NCBI RefSeq assembly: GCF_004341105.1
Contig: NZ_SLZK01000007.1
Location: 350,247-414,246, forward strand
Length of the DNA stretch: 64,000 bases
Source of the DNA: Rhizobium sp. BK418
GTDB lineage: Bacteria; Pseudomonadota; Alphaproteobacteria; Rhizobiales; Rhizobiaceae
Direction of reading: 5' to 3'
Shown here: one piece after another, positions 24,840-33,295 of the stretch
Position numbering within the stretch: position 1 is the first letter of the stretch
How the letters are laid out: the number at the start of each line of letters is the position of its first letter
The notes under the pieces: model-generated
What the model was told of the DNA's origin: nothing
Database searches by the model: none
Seen by the model: the letters and a program-made list of their open reading frames with translations, nothing else
Translations under genes and position numbers: made by a program

Positions 24840-26954
24840 TTAGAGCGTACACGAAACGCAGCCCTGCACCTCGGTGCCGGACAGCGCCATCTGACGAAGG
24901 CGGACGTAGTAGATCGTCTTGATGCCCTTCTTCCAGGCATAGATCTGGGCGCGGTTGATATCGCGCGTCGTCGCCGTGTCGCGGAAGAACAGCGTCAGCG
25001 ACAGGCCCTGGTCGACATGCTGGGTGGCGGCCGCATAGGTATCGATGATCTTTTCCGGCCCAATCTCGTAGGCGTCCTCGTAGTAATCGAGATTGTCATT
25101 GGTCATGAACGGCGCCGGATAGTAGACACGGCCGATCTTGCCTTCCTTGCGGATCTCGATCTTCGAGACGATCGGATGGATCGAGGAGGTCGAGTGATTG
25201 ATGTAAGAGATCGAGCCGGTCGGCGGCACCGCCTGCAGGTTCTGGTTATAGAGACCCGACGCCATGACCGCCTTCTTCAGTTCGAGCCAGTCTCCCTGCG
25301 TGGGGATATGGATACCGGCATCGTCGAACAGCGCCAGCACCTTCCCGGTCGCCGGCTTCCAATCCTGCGCGGTATATTTGTCGAAATATTCACCCGAGGC
25401 ATATTTCGAATTCTCGAAGCCCTTGAAGCTCGCACCGCGCTCGACCGCCAGGCGGTTGGAGGCGCGCAGCGCGTGATAGGTGACCGTGTAGAAATAGATA
25501 TTGGTGAAATCGACGCCCTCTTCCGAACCGTAATGAATACGCTCGCGGGCGAGATAACCATGCAGGTTCATTTGGCCGAGGCCAATCGCGTGGCTGTCGT
25601 CATTGCCCTTCTCGATCGACGGTACCGAGGAGATATGGCTCATATCGGATACGGCCGTCAGCGCGCGGATCGAGGTTTCGATCGTCTTGCCGAAATCTGA
25701 TGAATCCATCGCCATGGCAATGTTCAGCGAGCCGAGATTGCAGGAAATATCCTTGCCCATCGCCTTGTAGGAAAGGTCGTCGTTGAATTCGCTCGCCTCG
25801 CTCACCTGCAGGATTTCCGAGCAGAGATTGCTCATACTGATGCGGCCAGCAATCGGATTTGCCCGGTTCACCGTGTCTTCGAACATGATGTAGGGATAGC
25901 CGCTCTCGAACTGGATTTCGGCAATGACCTGGAAGAATTCGCGCGCCTTGATCTTCTTCTTGGTGATGCGGGCATCCGCCACCATCTCGCGATACTTTTC
26001 CGTCACCGAAATCTCGGTGAAGGGCACGCCATAGACCCGCTCCACGTCATAGGGCGAAAAGAGGTACATATCCTCGTTGTTCTTGGCGAGCTCAAAGGTG
26101 ATATCGGGCACGACGACGCCGAGCGACAGCGTCTTGATGCGGATCTTCTCGTCGGCATTTTCGCGCTTGGTATCGAGAAATCGCATGATGTCGGGGTGAT
26201 GGGCGTTGAGATAGACCGCACCCGCGCCCTGCCGGGCACCGAGCTGGTTGGCATAGGAGAACGAGTCTTCAAGTAGCTTCATGACGGGGATGATGCCGGA
26301 GGACTGGTTCTCGATCTGCTTGATCGGCGCACCCGCCTCGCGAATGTTCGTCAAGGACAGCGCCACGCCGCCGCCGCGCTTGGAAAGCTGCAGCGCCGAA
26401 TTGATGGAGCGGCCGATCGATTCCATATTGTCTTCGACACGCAGCAGAAAGCAGGAGACGAGCTCGCCGCGCTGCTTCTTGCCGGCATTCAGAAAGGTCG
26501 GCGTTGCCGGCTGGAAACGGCCGGTGATAATCTCTTCCATCAGATCGCGAGCAAGCTGTTCATTGCCTCTGGCAAGCGCCAACGCCACCATGCAGATGCG
26601 GTCTTCGTAGCGCTCGAGATAGCGCTTCCCGTCAAAGGTCTTCAGCGTATAGCTGGTGTAATATTTGAAGGCGCCGAGGAAAGTGGGGAAACGGAACTTC
26701 TTGGCATAGGCCTGATCGAACAGGTCGCGGATGAAATTGAAGGAATACTGGTCGAGCACTTCCTGCTCGTAATAGCCTTCCGTGACCAGATAATCGAGCT
26801 TCTCCCGGAGGTTATGGAAGAACACCGTGTTCTGGTTCACATGCTGCAGGAAATACTGCTTGGCCGCCATGCGGTCCTTGTCGAGCTGGATCTTGCCCTC
26901 GTCGTCATAGAGGTTCAGCATCGCGTTCAGCGCATGATAATCCAGCGCTTCCAT
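24840..26954 (-). CDS. nrdE: class Ib ribonucleotide reductase alpha subunit
   Basis: Catalytic subunit of class Ib reductase, 704 residues from the ATG at 26954. The conserved active-site segments RGELVSCFLLRV, MSNLCSEILQ (Asn, Cys, Glu) and SCNLGSLN are present, with the C-terminal redox pair in GCVSCTL that is reduced by NrdH. Similar rhizobial proteins have a few more residues before KAMEALDYHALN, so translation may begin slightly upstream at a non-ATG codon near the nrdI stop. It lies 32 bp after nrdI and 16 bp before nrdF. Confidence 0.93.
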   Translation of the reverse strand: MEALDYHALNAMLNLYDDEGKIQLDKDRMAAKQYFLQHVNQNTVFFHNLREKLDYLVTEGYYEQEVLDQYSFNFIRDLFDQAYAKKFRFPTFLGAFKYYTSYTLKTFDGKRYLERYEDRICMVALALARGNEQLARDLMEEIITGRFQPATPTFLNAGKKQRGELVSCFLLRVEDNMESIGRSINSALQLSKRGGGVALSLTNIREAGAPIKQIENQSSGIIPVMKLLEDSFSYANQLGARQGAGAVYLNAHHPDIMRFLDTKRENADEKIRIKTLSLGVVVPDITFELAKNNEDMYLFSPYDVERVYGVPFTEISVTEKYREMVADARITKKKIKAREFFQVIAEIQFESGYPYIMFEDTVNRANPIAGRISMSNLCSEILQVSEASEFNDDLSYKAMGKDISCNLGSLNIAMAMDSSDFGKTIETSIRALTAVSDMSHISSVPSIEKGNDDSHAIGLGQMNLHGYLARERIHYGSEEGVDFTNIYFYTVTYHALRASNRLAVERGASFKGFENSKYASGEYFDKYTAQDWKPATGKVLALFDDAGIHIPTQGDWLELKKAVMASGLYNQNLQAVPPTGSISYINHSTSSIHPIVSKIEIRKEGKIGRVYYPAPFMTNDNLDYYEDAYEIGPEKIIDTYAAATQHVDQGLSLTLFFRDTATTRDINRAQIYAWKKGIKTIYYVRLRQMALSGTEVQGCVSCTL

Positions 26955-26986
26955 TGCCTTTACCGGCTTTGCACTCGCATCCCGCG

Positions 26987-27388
26987 TCAGATTTGTTCCC
27001 GTGTCCAAAATCGTCCCATCCCGTCTTTGACATTGGCGACATCCTCGGCAGTGCCCAGAAGCTCGAACCGATAGAGGTACGGCACCTGACACTTCCGCGA
27101 GATCACGTCGCCGGCAAGCCCGTAAGTCTCGCCGAAATTGCTGTTTCCCGCAGCAATCACGCCGCGGATGTTGGAGCGGTTATCCGCATCGTTGAGGAAA
27201 CGGATCACCTGCTTGGGCACAGCGCCCTTGCCGCCGTCCCCGCAATAGGTGGGCGAGATCAGCACGTAGGGCTCGCGGATTTGGATATTTTCAGCGCCGA
27301 GGGGAATGCGCGCCGCGCGCAGTCCCAGTTTCTCGACGAAACGATGGGTATTTTCAGATCGGCTGGAATAATAGACGATCAGGCCCAT
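26987..27388 (-). CDS. nrdI: class Ib RNR activating flavodoxin
   Basis: NrdI, 133 residues, a flavodoxin-like FMN protein that supplies oxidant for assembling the manganese-tyrosyl cofactor in NrdF. The phosphate-binding loop YYSSRSENTHRF and the AAGNSNFGETYGLAG segment are typical. It lies between nrdH (13 bp gap) and nrdE. Confidence 0.95.
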   Translation of the reverse strand: MGLIVYYSSRSENTHRFVEKLGLRAARIPLGAENIQIREPYVLISPTYCGDGGKGAVPKQVIRFLNDADNRSNIRGVIAAGNSNFGETYGLAGDVISRKCQVPYLYRFELLGTAEDVANVKDGMGRFWTREQI

Positions 27389-27401
27389 CGCTCTTCTCCA
27401 T

Positions 27402-27623
27402 TCAGGAGAGTGCGCTGATCATGTCGGGACGGAAACCCGCCCAGTGGCTCTCGCCGGCAACGACGACCGGGACTTGCATGTACCCCATGCCGCGCACGCG
27501 ATCGAGCGCGTCTGCATCCTCGGAAATATCGATGATTTCATAGTCTACGCCCAGACGGTCGAGGGCGCGGTAGGTAGCTGTGCACTGAACGCAGGCAGGC
27601 TTGCTGTAAACGGTAACGCTCAT
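27402..27623 (-). CDS. nrdH: glutaredoxin-like electron donor for class Ib RNR
   Basis: NrdH, 73 residues from the ATG at 27623. It has the thioredoxin-type active site CVQC near the N-terminus and the C-terminal WAGFRPDMI motif typical of NrdH, which is reduced by thioredoxin reductase. It is the first gene of nrdHIEF and has a leader of about 470 nt containing a cobalamin riboswitch. Confidence 0.95.
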   Translation of the reverse strand: MSVTVYSKPACVQCTATYRALDRLGVDYEIIDISEDADALDRVRGMGYMQVPVVVAGESHWAGFRPDMISALS

Positions 27624-27873
27624 CATGTCCCTCGTGATATCAATGGATTACGGACGCAATACTGGGATCGGGCGCCTTGCGGCGTCCGAGGCAACGTTTG
27701 ATATTGATCTGATAAAGTTGGCGCTTTACACGCCGAACACCCTTCCATGCAGGATCTGCGCGGGCGGCGGTTTTGATGCCCTCGACATGACTTCAACCCC
27801 TAAGTGTTCATCGGGCATTCCGGGGCAGCGCTGCAAGCGTGGATTTGATCCGCCTGCATAATACGCGACCTTC

Positions 27874-28095
27874 CGGACACCCCGCCCGTGGACTTTTTGT
27901 TCAAGGCAGGTCTCCTGACTCGCGGGTCGAAGCACCCTGCCCCAGTCTTCCCAAAGCTTCATGCCTCAGTGACCTGAAATCGGACAGTTGCTCGCCGCTT
28001 ACAGTTGCGGGGGCAGCTCCGGCCTTGTCGCGCCGTCATGGCGAAACGCACCGTATTCCCATCTTAGCCCCTAATCCTTGCGAATCAGGAGAACC
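27874..28095 (-). promoter_or_regulatory. cobalamin riboswitch in the nrdHIEF leader
   Basis: Read on the minus strand, all core blocks of an AdoCbl-type riboswitch appear in order: GGGAATACGGTG, GGAGCTGCCCCCGCAACTGT AAG (conserved central block), GGGAAGACTGG and the B12 box AGTCAGGAGACCTGCC. Eleven nt after the box a GC-rich element containing GCGGGG (27875-27893) is complementary to CCCCGC in the core and probably forms the regulatory kissing loop. Its target, nrdHIEF, is B12-independent, so repression when cobalamin is abundant is expected. Between it and nrdH (27624-27873) no gene is seen. Confidence 0.92.
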
Positions 28096-28099
28096 TTGA

Positions 28100-28115
28100 A
28101 CGCTATATGTAGTAG
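28100..28115. promoter_or_regulatory. candidate NrdR box upstream of the nrdHIEF riboswitch
   Basis: ACGCTATATGTAGTAG matches 12 of 16 positions of the NrdR consensus ACACWATATATWGTGT. It sits directly before the riboswitch, where the promoter should lie. NrdR boxes usually occur in pairs, but no clear second copy was found within 35 bp, which lowers confidence. Confidence 0.45.
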
Positions 28116-28237
28116 CCCAATGAGAAGGAACGATCAACGGCTTGTTGTGCCTTCCCTTGCGTCAGGTACTAGATAAAGGTCCGATCATGGTTAACAGTGG
28201 ATTAATCAAGCCATGTCTAATGCCATTTGGGGATTAA

Positions 28238-28264
28238 GGAGAGCCGAAGTCTTGTCGGCCCTCC
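28238..28264 (-). terminator. candidate metE terminator hairpin
   Basis: Inverted repeat GGAGAGCCGA / TCGGCCCTCC (9 of 10 paired, 7-nt loop), 7 bp after the metE stop. The following TTAAT is a weak U-tract. It would separate metE transcription from the nrd promoter. Confidence 0.5.
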
Positions 28265-28270
28265 GTTTTC

Positions 28271-30592
28271 CTACCGCCGAATCGGTGCGGCTGCCCGAAG
28301 CGCCTTGGCAGCGGCAACCATGTTGACGAGTGCCGGGCGCACCTCATCCCATTTGCGGGTCTTCAGGCCGCAATCGGGATTGATCCAGAGCTGCCCATCC
28401 GTCAGCCATTCACGCGCCAGCGTCAAAAGCTCCGTCATCTCGTCGACGTCGGGAACGCGCGGCGAATGGATATCATAGACACCTGGACCGATCTCGTTCG
28501 GGTATTTGTAGCTTCGGAAAGCTTCCAGCAATTCCATCTTGGAACGAGAGGTTTCGATGGAAATCACATCCGCATCCATCGCCGCAATGGCATCGATGAT
28601 CTGGTTGAACTCCGAGTAGCACATATGCGTATGGATCTGCGTTTCGTCGGCAACACCGGACGCGCAGAGGTGGAAGCTTTCGACCGCCCAGCCGAGATAG
28701 GCATTCCAGTCCGCCTTGCGCAGCGGCAGGCCTTCACGAAGCGCGGCCTCGTCGATCTGGATCATCGCCGCACCGGCCTTTTCGAGATCGAGCACCTCAT
28801 CGAGGATCGCCAGCGCAATCTGCCGGCTGACATCCGCACGGGAGAGATCGTCGCGCACGAAGGACCAGTTGAGGATCGTCACTGGACCGGTCAGCATACC
28901 CTTGACCGGCTTTTCCGTCAGCGACTGCGCGTAACGCCACCACTCCACGGTCATCGGTTTCGGCCGAGAAACATCGCCGAAGATGATCGGCGGGCGAACA
29001 TAGCGCGAGCCATAGCTCTGCACCCAGGCATGTTGCGTGAAGGCGAAGCCGGAAAGCTGCTCGCCGAAATACTGCACCATGTCATTGCGTTCGAACTCGC
29101 CGTGGACGAGCACGTCGAGGCCTATTTCCTCCTGCCAGCGGATCGCAGCCTTCGTCTCCTTTTTCAGAAAGGCATCATACTCCGTCTCGCTGATGATGCC
29201 TTTGTTGAATGCAGAGCGAGATTTGCGCACATCCGACGTCTGCGGGAAGGAGCCGATCGTCGTCGTCGGGAAGAGCGGCAGGCGAAGCTTGCGCTCCTGC
29301 AGGCCGGTCCGCTCAGCAAAGGCGCTGGCCCGCCTCGTCATCACCTCGTCGATCGCACCGACCCGCTGCCTGACTTTCCGATCATGCACACGGGGGGATG
29401 CAGCACGCGAAACAACGGCCTGCGAGGCCGCCGCGATCACCTCAGAAGCCTTGCTGGCGTCGCCGAGCACTGCAAGTTCGCCAAGCTTCTGGGTGGCGAA
29501 AGCGAGCCACGACTTCAGCTCCTCATCCAGTCCGGTTTCCAATTCCAGATCGATCGGCACATGCAGCAGCGAGCAGGATGGCGCAATCTGCAGCCGATCC
29601 GCGCCGAAACGCTGAAGGAGCGGCTCGATTATTTTCAGGATCGCGGCCAAGTCCGCCTTCCAGATATTGCGTCCGTCAATGACGCCAAGCGACAGCGTCA
29701 GGTCGGCGGGCGCCTTAAGAAAGGCATCGATCTGCTGCGGAGCGCGAACGAGATCGACGTGCAGGCCGGCAACCGGCAATGCAAGCGCCGTCGGCAGGTT
29801 GTCGCCGATTTCGCCGAAATAGGTGGCGAGCATGATCTTCAGGTTCGGCACAAGCTCATGCAGCGCGCAGTAGACATGCTGCAGTGCTTCCTGTTCTTCT
29901 CTTGAAAGATCGAGCACGAGGCATGGCTCGTCGATCTCCACCCAATCGGCACCTGCAGCACTCAGTTCCGCCAACACCCGCGTATAGACTGGCAACAGGC
30001 GTTCCAACAGGCGGATCGGCACAAAACCTTCCTCGGTTCCCTTGGCGAGTTTCAGGAAAGTGACCGGACCGAGAATGACCGGCCGGGTGTGGATACCAAG
30101 CGTCTTCGCCTCGATAAAGGCATCGAGCGGCCTGTTCGCCGTCAGCGCGAAGGATTGATCGGGACCAAGTTCCGGCACCATGTAGTGATAGTTCGTGTCG
30201 AACCACTTCGTCATTTCCAGCGCTGGCGCGCCATGGCCATGATGGTGCTGATGGCCGCAATCGGCATGCGCCTCATCGCCGGTCGAGCCGCGCGCCATGG
30301 CAAAATAGGTATCGAGTGAAACAGGCCCGCCTTTCCAGCCATAGGCCGAAGGAATGGCGCCGACCATGACGGCCGTATCGAGCACATGATCATAAAGCGA
30401 GAAGTCATTGGAGGGGATGATCTTGATCCCCCTCTTTTTCTGCAGGGCCCAATTTTCCGCCCGTAGCTGCTTCGCGACGTCGAGAAGCGCACTGGCCTCG
30501 GATTTGCCGGCCCAGTAGCTTTCCAGAGCGAATTTCAGTTCGCGGTGCTTTCCGATCCTCGGAAAGCCGAGATTTGCAGTCTTGATGCTCAT
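28271..30592 (-). CDS. metE: cobalamin-independent methionine synthase
   Basis: MetE, 773 residues (E. coli enzyme 753), transferring methyl from 5-methyltetrahydropteroyl-triglutamate to homocysteine. The C-terminal zinc ligands are visible: His and Cys in IHTHMCYSEF and Cys in NPDCGLKTRKW. LFPTTTIGSFPQT is the family hallmark at the start of the catalytic half. An Ala/His-rich insertion (ADCGHQHHHGHG) precedes EMTKWFDTNYHYMVPEL. The start at 30592 follows AAGGAA; the 50 codons upstream belong to the leader. A riboswitch precedes it. Confidence 0.96.
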   Translation of the reverse strand: MSIKTANLGFPRIGKHRELKFALESYWAGKSEASALLDVAKQLRAENWALQKKRGIKIIPSNDFSLYDHVLDTAVMVGAIPSAYGWKGGPVSLDTYFAMARGSTGDEAHADCGHQHHHGHGAPALEMTKWFDTNYHYMVPELGPDQSFALTANRPLDAFIEAKTLGIHTRPVILGPVTFLKLAKGTEEGFVPIRLLERLLPVYTRVLAELSAAGADWVEIDEPCLVLDLSREEQEALQHVYCALHELVPNLKIMLATYFGEIGDNLPTALALPVAGLHVDLVRAPQQIDAFLKAPADLTLSLGVIDGRNIWKADLAAILKIIEPLLQRFGADRLQIAPSCSLLHVPIDLELETGLDEELKSWLAFATQKLGELAVLGDASKASEVIAAASQAVVSRAASPRVHDRKVRQRVGAIDEVMTRRASAFAERTGLQERKLRLPLFPTTTIGSFPQTSDVRKSRSAFNKGIISETEYDAFLKKETKAAIRWQEEIGLDVLVHGEFERNDMVQYFGEQLSGFAFTQHAWVQSYGSRYVRPPIIFGDVSRPKPMTVEWWRYAQSLTEKPVKGMLTGPVTILNWSFVRDDLSRADVSRQIALAILDEVLDLEKAGAAMIQIDEAALREGLPLRKADWNAYLGWAVESFHLCASGVADETQIHTHMCYSEFNQIIDAIAAMDADVISIETSRSKMELLEAFRSYKYPNEIGPGVYDIHSPRVPDVDEMTELLTLAREWLTDGQLWINPDCGLKTRKWDEVRPALVNMVAAAKALRAAAPIRR

Positions 30593-30675
30593 TTCCTTAC
30601 CCCGAAGGTTATGGGCAAGGCTGCGGCGGACGCAAAAGCAGACGGACGCGGGGCGCTGTCTCGCAAAAGCGGCGC

Positions 30676-30882
30676 ACCGGGACACCCCGCCCGTGGACGT
30701 TATCAATCGCGGCAGGTCTCCTGGCTCGCGGGTCATCAACATCGTCCAGTCTTCCCAGGCGTCTTCCCAGTGACGTCGAAGGACGGTGTCTATCCGCTTA
30801 CAGTTGCGGGGGCAGCTCCGGTCTTGGCGATGGCCGCACCGAATTCCCTCTTAGCCCCGGATCGGCAGATCCAGAGAACCAC
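30676..30882 (-). promoter_or_regulatory. cobalamin riboswitch in the metE leader
   Basis: On the minus strand: GGGAATTCGGTG, the central block GGAGCTGCCCCCGCAACTGT, GGGAAGACTGG and the B12 box AGCCAGGAGACCTGCC in the right order and spacing. Twelve nt downstream lies the same 19-nt GC-rich element as in the nrdH leader (30680-30698). It should switch off metE when cobalamin is plentiful and MetH can work. The rest of the 346-bp region before metE holds no gene. Confidence 0.95.
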
Positions 30883-30938
30883 GATGCGTCAAGCATGCAC
30901 GTGCCGTATCCGATCGTCAAGATGATATAAAGAAATCT

Positions 30939-33224
30939 TTATGTCTTTATCTGAAGCAGACGGAGTGCGTTCATCGTCACCAGCACGGTTGCACCCGTAT
31001 CCGCAAGAATCGCCGGCCACAGGCCGGTAATGCCGGCAATGGTGGTGATGAGGAACACCGCCTTCAGCCCGAGAGCCATGCTGATGTTCTGCATGATATT
31101 GCGCATGGTCCGCTTCGAAAGCTCGATCATGCGCGCCACATCGCCTACACGCCCATGCAGCACCGCTGCATCGGCTGTTTCCAGCGCCACATCGGTAGCG
31201 CCGCCCATGGCGATGCCGACATCGGCTGCTGCAAGTGCCGGCGCATCGTTGATGCCGTCACCGACCTTGGCGACGAAGAGCCCTTCCTTCTTTAATTCGC
31301 CGACAATGCGCTGCTTGTCCTGCGGCAGCAGCTCGCCACGCCAGTCGATACCAAGATCGCCGGCAACGGCGGCTGCCGTACGCTTGTTGTCGCCGGTCAG
31401 CATGATGGCACGCACGCCGGCCGCCTTCAGCGTCACGAGACCACTTTTTGCATCCTCGCGCGGCTCGTCGCGCATGGCGATCAAGCCGCCAGCGACGCCA
31501 TCGACGAGCAACACCGAAACACTCTTGCCCACGCCGTTCAGCGCAGCGACCTGCTCGTCCTGCTCAGCATTCAGCGCCCCACGCTCGCGCGCTGCCGGCG
31601 GCGACAAAAGATCAAGCACCTCGCCACCCACCTTCCCGGTCATCCCCTTGCCGGGCAGCGCTTCGACTTCGAAAGCCGGCGGCACAGGCACGCCATCGGC
31701 CTTGGCGCGATTGAGGATGGCAAGCGCCAGCGGGTGGCTGGAGCCCTGTTCCAGGACCGCGGCGCGCGATAATACCTGCGCCTCCGAGCGACCATAGGCA
31801 ATGATATCGGTCACCTGCGGCTTGCCTTCGGTCAGCGTGCCCGTCTTGTCGAAGGCGACAGCCGTCACCTTGCCGAGCGATTCCAGAACCGCCCCACCCT
31901 TCATCAGCAACCCGCGACGCGCGCCCGCCGAAAGCGAAGCGGCAATCGCCGCCGGAGTGGAGATAACAAGAGCACAAGGGCAGCCGATCAGCAGGATCGC
32001 AAGGCCCTTATAGATCCATTCGCCCCATGCCGCTCCCATCAGCAGCGGCGGCAGGACCGCGACCAGAGCCGCTACAACGACGACACCCGGCGTATAATAG
32101 CGCGAGAACCGGTCGATGAAGCGCTCGGTCGGCGCCTTCGATTCCTGGGCTTCCTCGACCAGCTTGACGACGCGGGCAATCGTATTGTCCTCGGCAGCGG
32201 CGGTGACGCGAACACGCAATGCTGCATCGCCATTGACCGTGCCGGCAAAAACGGTCTCGCCTGCACCCTTGCGCACCGGCGTGCTTTCGCCCGTCACCGG
32301 AGCCTCGTCGATAGCGCTTTCACCGGAGAGAATTGTGCCGTCGGCAGAAATCCGGTCTCCCGGCCGTACAAGAATGACGGAGCCGACCGCGAGCGTCTCC
32401 GCCGGCACCTCCTTCATCTCGCCGCCGGTTTCAAGCAGCGCATTCTTCGGCACCAGCGTCGTCAGCGACTGAATGCTGGCGCGCGCCTTGCCGGCAGCGA
32501 CGCCCTCCAGCAATTCGCCGACAAGGAACAGGAAGACAACAGTGGCTGCTTCTTCCCCGGCATTGATGATGACGGCGCCGACAGCGGCAATAGTCATCAG
32601 CATTTCGATGGAAAAGGGTATCCCGGCAAGTGCTGCCATGATCGCACGCCGCGTAATCGGAACTAGCCCGACCAGCATGGCTGCGATGAAAGCATAGGAA
32701 GCGATCGCGGGCACCAGATGGCCGACAGCATAGGCTATAACGAGCGCCAGGCCGGAGAAGATCGTCAGCCGGCCCTTCTTGCTCTGCCACCATGGACCGG
32801 TCATTGGCCCGTGATCATGACCGTGCAGTCCCGCGACTTCCTCCGCACCGTGCAAATGCCCGTGATCGGAACGATCATGACCGGCATGATCGTGATCATG
32901 GCCCTCATGGGAGTGATCATGATGTTCATGTCCGGCATGGTCATGATCGTGATCATGATGCGCGTGATCGTGATTCTCCTTTGGTTCCTGAGCGGGCGCC
33001 TTGCCCATGAGCGGAGCGACGGAATATCCGAGGCCGGTCACCTTCCTCTCAATCGCCTTGAGATCGCTGCTGCCGTTGTGGTGCACCGTCATCGTGCCCG
33101 CCGTCACCGAAACAGAGACATCCTCGACGCCATCCATACGCCTTACGACCGTATCGATTTTCGTTGCGCAGGCAGCGCAATCCATGCCCCCGAGCCTGTA
33201 CCGCGCCTGTGATGCTTCACTCAT
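30939..33224 (-). CDS. zntA: Zn/Cd/Pb-type heavy-metal P-type ATPase
   Basis: A 761-residue P1B-ATPase exporting divalent metals across the inner membrane. It has an N-terminal metal-binding domain with Cys16/Cys19 (GMDCAAC), a His/Asp-rich linker of about 65 residues (roughly 83-147), the membrane CPC motif (Cys415-Pro-Cys417), phosphorylated Asp459 in DKTGTLT, an SSHPLA motif and GDGINDAPALA. CPC with a His-rich region fits the ZntA group. The MerR gene is divergent and a MerR-type promoter lies between them. Confidence 0.92.
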   Translation of the reverse strand: MSEASQARYRLGGMDCAACATKIDTVVRRMDGVEDVSVSVTAGTMTVHHNGSSDLKAIERKVTGLGYSVAPLMGKAPAQEPKENHDHAHHDHDHDHAGHEHHDHSHEGHDHDHAGHDRSDHGHLHGAEEVAGLHGHDHGPMTGPWWQSKKGRLTIFSGLALVIAYAVGHLVPAIASYAFIAAMLVGLVPITRRAIMAALAGIPFSIEMLMTIAAVGAVIINAGEEAATVVFLFLVGELLEGVAAGKARASIQSLTTLVPKNALLETGGEMKEVPAETLAVGSVILVRPGDRISADGTILSGESAIDEAPVTGESTPVRKGAGETVFAGTVNGDAALRVRVTAAAEDNTIARVVKLVEEAQESKAPTERFIDRFSRYYTPGVVVVAALVAVLPPLLMGAAWGEWIYKGLAILLIGCPCALVISTPAAIAASLSAGARRGLLMKGGAVLESLGKVTAVAFDKTGTLTEGKPQVTDIIAYGRSEAQVLSRAAVLEQGSSHPLALAILNRAKADGVPVPPAFEVEALPGKGMTGKVGGEVLDLLSPPAARERGALNAEQDEQVAALNGVGKSVSVLLVDGVAGGLIAMRDEPREDAKSGLVTLKAAGVRAIMLTGDNKRTAAAVAGDLGIDWRGELLPQDKQRIVGELKKEGLFVAKVGDGINDAPALAAADVGIAMGGATDVALETADAAVLHGRVGDVARMIELSKRTMRNIMQNISMALGLKAVFLITTIAGITGLWPAILADTGATVLVTMNALRLLQIKT

Positions 33225-33254
33225 GATCTAAATCCTTGCTTGTAGGCTGCATCC

Positions 33255-33285
33255 TTCCTACATCCTCTAGCGACTAGAGGTACAA
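33255..33285 (-). promoter_or_regulatory. MerR-type elongated promoter and operator of zntA
   Basis: On the minus strand TTGTAC (-35, 33285-33280) and TAGGAA (-10, 33260-33255) are 19 bp apart and enclose the perfect palindrome CCTCTAG-CGA-CTAGAGG (33264-33280). The 19-bp spacer with an internal dyad is the hallmark of promoters that MerR/ZntR proteins activate by DNA untwisting. Confidence 0.75.
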
Positions 33286-33295
33286 GAGGAAAATC

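Noticed and set aside
28116..28150. Second NrdR box
   Set aside because: At the expected helical offsets the match to the consensus is at background level.
28466..29905. 479-codon plus-strand ORF
   Set aside because: Antisense to metE; no recognisable domain.
32780..32980. Repeated GATCATG-like DNA pattern suggestive of a tandem repeat or CRISPR
   Set aside because: It encodes the His/Asp-rich linker of ZntA; repeats are irregular and coding.
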